A stretch of 18,749 bases of DNA from an uncultured Prevotellaceae bacterium (GTDB taxonomy: Bacteria; Bacteroidota; Bacteroidia; Bacteroidales; Bacteroidaceae): assembly GCA_945827465.1 (NCBI GenBank), contig CALZOH010000031.1:1-18749 (forward strand). The letters are read 5' to 3'. Shown piece by piece: positions 15,088 to 18,749 of the stretch. Position 1 is the stretch's first letter, and each line of letters opens with the position of its first letter. The notes beneath the pieces were generated by a model that was not told where the DNA came from, ran no database searches, and saw nothing but the letters and a program-made list of their open reading frames with translations. Position numbers and translations under genes: made by a program.

Positions 15088-15888
15088 TTATAGGGATGGT
15101 ACGCTTGAATTTTCATGTGAGTGGGTCGATCCTTTGGCTTGCAAAAAGATTTCGGCGCGTCGAAGGTCGTCGGGGGTGTCGATTCCTATGGTTTCGTGCT
15201 CTGTGCGGGCTACGCGGATGGTGCATCCGTTTTCCAACCAACGCAATTGTTCCAGCGATTCAGCCAGTTCGAGCGGGGTAGGAGTCATTGAGGTGAGGCG
15301 TTGCAACACTTCTGCCCGGTAAGCATAGAGTCCGATGTGCTTGTAGAAGGTATGTTTTTTGAGCCAATCTTTCTGTTCCACTCCTCGCAAGTAGGGTATG
15401 ACCGAGCGACTGAAGTAAAGCGCCGTTTGTTGGGGGCTTACTACGACCTTAGGACTGTTGGGATTGTTGAGCGCTTCCCATCCGTCGGCCTCAGTGAAGG
15501 GTTTCACCAGGGTGGCAATGTCGCAGTTGTCGCTTTGAAAGCATTGCATGACGGCTTCCAACTGTTCTGCCTGAATAAAAGGTTCGTCGCCTTGCACGTT
15601 GACTACGATGTCGGCCGAACTGCCGCTCTTGACGTAGGCTTCATAGCATCGGTCGGTGCCGCTGCGGTGATGGGAGCCGGTCATGACTGTGCGACCGCCA
15701 AAACTTTCTACACACTGAAGGATGCGCTCGTCGTCAGTGGCTACTAAGACGTCGTTGAAGACGCGGCTTACTTGTTCGTAAACGCGGCGAATAATGGGCT
15801 GTCCGCCCAATAAGGCCAATGGCTTGCCCGGGAAACGGGTCGAAGCATATCGGGCAGGGATGATTGCGATAAATGTATGGGGTTTCAT
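15088..15888 (-). CDS. kdsB: 3-deoxy-manno-octulosonate (CMP-Kdo) cytidylyltransferase
   Basis: 266 residues from the ATG at 15888; an upstream in-frame ATG at 15900 would add four residues. The inner start is preferred because family members begin two to five residues before the first strand (FIAIIPARYASTRFPGKPL, residues 6-24). The enzyme activates Kdo with CTP to CMP-Kdo, the donor for the inner core of lipopolysaccharide, in the cytoplasm. Visible signature parts: the CTP-binding PARYASTRFPGK (11-22), GTDR (77-80), the metal-binding NVQGDEPF (97-104), HIGLYAYR (184-191), ELAESLEQLRWLENG (207-221) and GIDTPDDL (235-242). The tail after residue 247 (QAKGSTHSHENSSVPSL) seems slightly longer than usual and is Ser-rich. 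It follows pbp1A by 24 bp and precedes the MORN gene by 15 bp. Confidence 0.97.
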   Translation of the reverse strand: MKPHTFIAIIPARYASTRFPGKPLALLGGQPIIRRVYEQVSRVFNDVLVATDDERILQCVESFGGRTVMTGSHHRSGTDRCYEAYVKSGSSADIVVNVQGDEPFIQAEQLEAVMQCFQSDNCDIATLVKPFTEADGWEALNNPNSPKVVVSPQQTALYFSRSVIPYLRGVEQKDWLKKHTFYKHIGLYAYRAEVLQRLTSMTPTPLELAESLEQLRWLENGCTIRVARTEHETIGIDTPDDLRRAEIFLQAKGSTHSHENSSVPSL

Positions 15889-15912
15889 CGGTCGGAGCAT
15901 GTAAAGGGTTGG

Positions 15913-18228
15913 TTATTGGAAGATGTCGTCGATACCATTTTCTATGATGATAGAGTCTGACTCCATCTTGTTGCATGGTTCAAAGTCTTCGGGTATGTTG
16001 AATTTTTCGTCTTCGCTGTAATCCAATGAGGGGTCAGCATATACTTTTTTCATATACTTGGCCCAGATAGGCAGTGCTGTGCTGGCACCTTGTCCTGTAC
16101 TCATTTCGTTGAAGTGGATGTCGCGGTTTTCGCCGCCTACCCAGCAGCCCGAAACCAGTCTCGGCACGAAGCCCATAAACCAACCGTCGGAGTGGTTGTT
16201 GGTGGTTCCGGTCTTTCCGCCAATCTGTGCGGTGAAGTTATATCTGAATCGCAGGCGACGGCCGGTTCCTTCGTTGATGACGGCTTGAAGCATTTCGAGC
16301 ATTTTATAGGAACTTTCGGCGCTGATCACTTCGTTCATCCTCGGTTGGAAGGTGGTGATGATTTCGCCCGTGTTGTTTTCGATGCGATTGACTAAGAGCG
16401 GGGCTGTGCGGATGCCTCGGTTGACGAAGGCTGAGTAACCGCTCACCATTTCGGCCACCGACATGTCGCAAGTGCCCAGACAGAGCGACATGGAAGGATA
16501 AACGTCGAGCGAGTTGATGCCAAACGAACGTATCAGCGACACCAATGCGTGAGGATTGAGCTTGCTCATCAGGTAGGCCGAAATCCAGTTGTTCGACTGC
16601 GACAGTCCCCAACGCAGGGTGACCATCTGTCCGTAGCGGTCGGTACTGCCGTTGCGGGGGGTCCATGGCTTGTCGCCCACCATGTAGGTTTGTTGCACGT
16701 TGGGCGCTTCGTCGCAGGGTGAGTAGCCGTTTTCCATGGCGAGGGCGTAGAGATAGGGCTTGATGGTCGAACCGATTTGTCGGCGTCCCATCATACACAT
16801 GTCGTATTGGAAGCTGGCATAGTCAAGACCGCCCACGTAGGCTTTTACCTCGCCCGTGATGGGGTCCATCGACATGAAGCCGGCGCGCAATAGCGACTTA
16901 TAATATAGTATGGAGTCGAGGGGAGTCATTAGGGTGTCAACTTCGCCATGATAGGTAAAGATGGTCATGGGAGTCTTCCGGCGGAAATTCCGGTCGATTT
17001 CTTCTTCGCTCGCTCCGTCTTTCTTCAACTTGCGGTAACGGTCGCTCTGCACGATGTTCTTGTGTAGAATATCCTGAATCTGTTTTTGGGTGAGCGACGA
17101 TGAGAAGGGGAAATTGCGTGACGTCTTCTTGTTCTTCTCAAACTGTGGCTGCAAATATCCTGCCATGTGCTCTCTGACGGCTTCTTCGGCGTAGCGTTGC
17201 ATGTGCGAGTTGACCGTGGTGTAGATGCGCAGGCCGTCGGTGTAGATGTTGTAGGGCGTGCCGTCTTTCTTAAAGTTCTTATTACACCATCCGAAGAGCG
17301 GATCAGTTTCCCATGCCAGCGAATCGTCATGATATTCCTGGTCTTGCCAGGCTGCATAATTGGAGCGAACGGGTCGCTTGGCTGTCAGCACATGGCGCAA
17401 ATATTCGCGCAAGTAGGTGGCAAGGCCTTCTTTGTGGGAAACACGTTGGAAGTCGAGGCCCAGCGGCATTTCACGATACCGTTGGTAGTCGGCATCGGTC
17501 AGATAGCCCTGCTCGTTCATCAATTTTAGCACCACATTGCGGCGTTCGAGCACGCGCTTGGGGGCACGTATGGGGTTAAAGTAGGCCGGATTCTTACACA
17601 TACCCACCAGTACGGCTGCTTCGGGCACTGTGAGGTCTTTCGGATTCTTGTTGAAATAGACGCGGGCCGCTGTCTTGATGCCTACGGCGTGGTGCAAAAA
17701 GTCAAAGTAGTTAAGATAAAGGGTCAGAATTTCGTCTTTGGAGTAGTAACGTTCCAATTTCAGCGCGATGACCCATTCTATGGTCTTCTGCAAGATGCGT
17801 TCTGTCGAGCTCGAAGCGGTCGAGGTATAGAGCTGTTTGGCTAATTGCTGCGTGATGGTGCTGCCTCCTCCCGCATTGGCCTGTCCCATCAGTCCTCGCT
17901 TGATGACTGCACGGGCTACCGACATGAGGTCAACGCCCGAATGGCTGTAGAATCGTTTGTCTTCGGTAGCTATCAGGGCTTCAAACATGCAGGGAGCGAT
18001 GTCTTGATGGCTCACAAAGATGCGGTTTTCGTTTAATGACCAGGTTCCCAGCAATACGCCGTCGGAACTGACCACTTGTGAGGCGAATTTATTGATCGGA
18101 TTCTCGAGTTCTTCAACCGGGGGGACATAACCAATCCAGCCTTTTCCGATGGCAGTGAAAAATACGGCGATGCCTAACACTGCTATCAGCAAAATGGCCC
18201 ACATGATACGGATTATTTTTGTCTTCAT
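15913..18228 (-). CDS. pbp1A: Penicillin-binding protein 1A-type (glycosyltransferase/transpeptidase)
   Basis: 771 residues from the ATG at 18228; the frame stays open to a TTG at 18231, an unlikely start. A bifunctional class A PBP that polymerises lipid II into glycan strands and cross-links them in the periplasm. One N-terminal membrane anchor at about residues 6-28. The GT51 domain follows, with catalytic Glu89 in ATEDKRFYSHSGVD and GGSTITQQLAKQL at 121-133. The transpeptidase domain has the active-site motif STIK (Ser487, Lys490), SNN (545-547) and KTGTT (672-676). A Lys- and Asp-rich segment of about 80 residues (near 365-445) lies between the two. The C-terminal tail is acidic (ESDSIIIENGIDDIF). 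It is the first gene of the cluster; the -7 box at 18264-18271 is about 36 bases upstream. Confidence 0.96.
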   Translation of the reverse strand: MKTKIIRIMWAILLIAVLGIAVFFTAIGKGWIGYVPPVEELENPINKFASQVVSSDGVLLGTWSLNENRIFVSHQDIAPCMFEALIATEDKRFYSHSGVDLMSVARAVIKRGLMGQANAGGGSTITQQLAKQLYTSTASSSTERILQKTIEWVIALKLERYYSKDEILTLYLNYFDFLHHAVGIKTAARVYFNKNPKDLTVPEAAVLVGMCKNPAYFNPIRAPKRVLERRNVVLKLMNEQGYLTDADYQRYREMPLGLDFQRVSHKEGLATYLREYLRHVLTAKRPVRSNYAAWQDQEYHDDSLAWETDPLFGWCNKNFKKDGTPYNIYTDGLRIYTTVNSHMQRYAEEAVREHMAGYLQPQFEKNKKTSRNFPFSSSLTQKQIQDILHKNIVQSDRYRKLKKDGASEEEIDRNFRRKTPMTIFTYHGEVDTLMTPLDSILYYKSLLRAGFMSMDPITGEVKAYVGGLDYASFQYDMCMMGRRQIGSTIKPYLYALAMENGYSPCDEAPNVQQTYMVGDKPWTPRNGSTDRYGQMVTLRWGLSQSNNWISAYLMSKLNPHALVSLIRSFGINSLDVYPSMSLCLGTCDMSVAEMVSGYSAFVNRGIRTAPLLVNRIENNTGEIITTFQPRMNEVISAESSYKMLEMLQAVINEGTGRRLRFRYNFTAQIGGKTGTTNNHSDGWFMGFVPRLVSGCWVGGENRDIHFNEMSTGQGASTALPIWAKYMKKVYADPSLDYSEDEKFNIPEDFEPCNKMESDSIIIENGIDDIFQ

Positions 18229-18263
18229 CAAATCTTTTAAGTCAATTCTTAGTGTTCAAATCG

Positions 18264-18271
18264 CAAATTTA
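18264..18271 (-). promoter_or_regulatory. -7 promoter box for the pbp1A-kdsB-MORN-glgB cluster
   Basis: On the minus strand this reads TAAATTTG (exact TAnnTTTG) in the context GTAAATTTGCG, a form common upstream of Bacteroidales genes. It sits 36 bases before the pbp1A ATG and about 100 bases from the edge of the tandem array. No -33 TTTG is visible. Confidence 0.55.
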
Positions 18272-18374
18272 CCAATTTCCCCCGATACCCGTACGGTTGT
18301 AGAATATAAAAAGTATAATATGTCTCAGATTTAAGTCGGTTTTAGTCGGCCGAACGAAGTCGTTCCCATCGTTT

Positions 18375-18695
18375 AAAATGTGCGCAAATTCGCGTGAAGT
18401 AACTTCAAGCCCAAATTGTACACTGCGCAAAAACGACTTGAAGTAACTTCAAGGCCAAATTGTTCACTGTACAAGACCATTTTTACATTGTTCAATGCCC
18501 TTTTGTACACGACGCAAAGCCCCTTGAACTCACTTCAAGGCCTTTTTGTACACGTGCAAACCCCCTTGAACCAACTTCAAGGCCTTTTTGTACACGTGCA
18601 ACCCCCCTTGAACTAACTTCAATACCCTTTTGTACACGTGCAAAATCCCCTTGAACTAACTTCAATGCCTTTTTGCACACGTGCAAAACCTCCAT
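18375..18695. repeat. Tandem array, 42-44-bp units, about seven copies, nested palindromes
   Basis: TTCAA blocks start at 18404, 18448, 18491, 18534, 18576, 18618 and 18661, giving steps of 44, 43, 43, 42, 42 and 43. Each full unit holds TTCAAGGCC, then TTTTTGTACACGTGCAAA, then CCCCTTGAACTAAC. Two dyads are kept: CTTGAA-n5-TTCAAG across the unit boundary (18521-18540 and 18565-18581; the form at 18437-18453 is the near-perfect CTTGAAGTAACTTCAAG), and TTTTG-yACACG-TGCAAA, which is perfect in the last unit (TTTTGCAC/GTGCAAAA, 18671-18688). Units 4 to 6 are the most alike; the ends decay. Upstream of it, 18272-18374 shows only A/T-rich and CGG-containing unique sequence. The array probably ends at 18690-18695; the last 50 bases hold nothing I recognise. 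Confidence 0.9.
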
Positions 18696-18749
18696 GTGAC
18701 TATGACTAAAATTACTTCACAGATTATTTGTTTATTTTCTACTTTGCTT

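Noticed and set aside
18375..18695. Right array as a CRISPR array or integron attC array
   Set aside because: The whole unit is conserved, with no unique spacers, the period drifts by one or two bases, and no cas gene, integrase or gene cassettes are found.
18492..18695. Minus-strand open frame of 67 codons encoding a repeated peptide (ARVQKGLEVSSRGF)
   Set aside because: It is a by-product of the 42-bp units being a multiple of three. Units of 43 and 44 bp break the frame elsewhere, and there is no start or ribosome-binding context.

Overview
The window is chromosomal DNA from a Bacteroidales bacterium, most likely a Prevotellaceae or close relative. The evidence is Bacteroidetes-type -7 promoter boxes (TAnnTTTG) in front of several genes, lipoproteins with an acidic stretch right after the lipobox cysteine, a CotH protein ending in what looks like a type IX secretion sorting tail, and family features of SerS, KdsB and PBP1A. 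A sorting tail argues against gut Bacteroides in the strict sense, but this is inference from one protein. No tRNA, rRNA, IS element, CRISPR array or integrase was seen.

Layout from left to right. Bases 1-351 carry a 43-bp-period tandem array and a long hairpin that probably terminates the first gene. Two unrelated lipoproteins of unknown function are transcribed divergently (352-2001 minus, 2263-3555 plus). The second converges on serS (3656-4930 minus) across a two-way terminator. serS is divergent from a long beta-helix protein with phage tail-spike-like features (about 5035-7350 plus), and the space between them is an unusually symmetric two-way promoter. That gene converges, across another two-way terminator, on a pair of minus-strand genes: a secreted CotH-family protein (8467-10446) followed by a Gfo/Idh/MocA oxidoreductase (7459-8430).

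The right half is all on the minus strand. A tight cluster with gaps of 13 to 24 bp, read in the order pbp1A (18228-15913), kdsB (15888-15088), MORN-repeat protein (15072-13954) and glgB (13940-11928), looks like a single operon. It couples peptidoglycan synthesis, Kdo activation for lipopolysaccharide, a secreted repeat protein and glycogen branching, and it ends in a strong GC-rich hairpin. Below it lies a five-helix membrane protein (10687-11853, DUF6057-like). Bases 18232-18749 hold the operon promoter and a second tandem array of 42-44 bp units.

The two arrays at the ends of the window have different sequences but the same period and the same internal geometry: a TGCAA core, then an inverted repeat starting 10 bases later. 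This is the least explained structure here. The orphan tail-spike-like gene with its mirrored promoter is the second.
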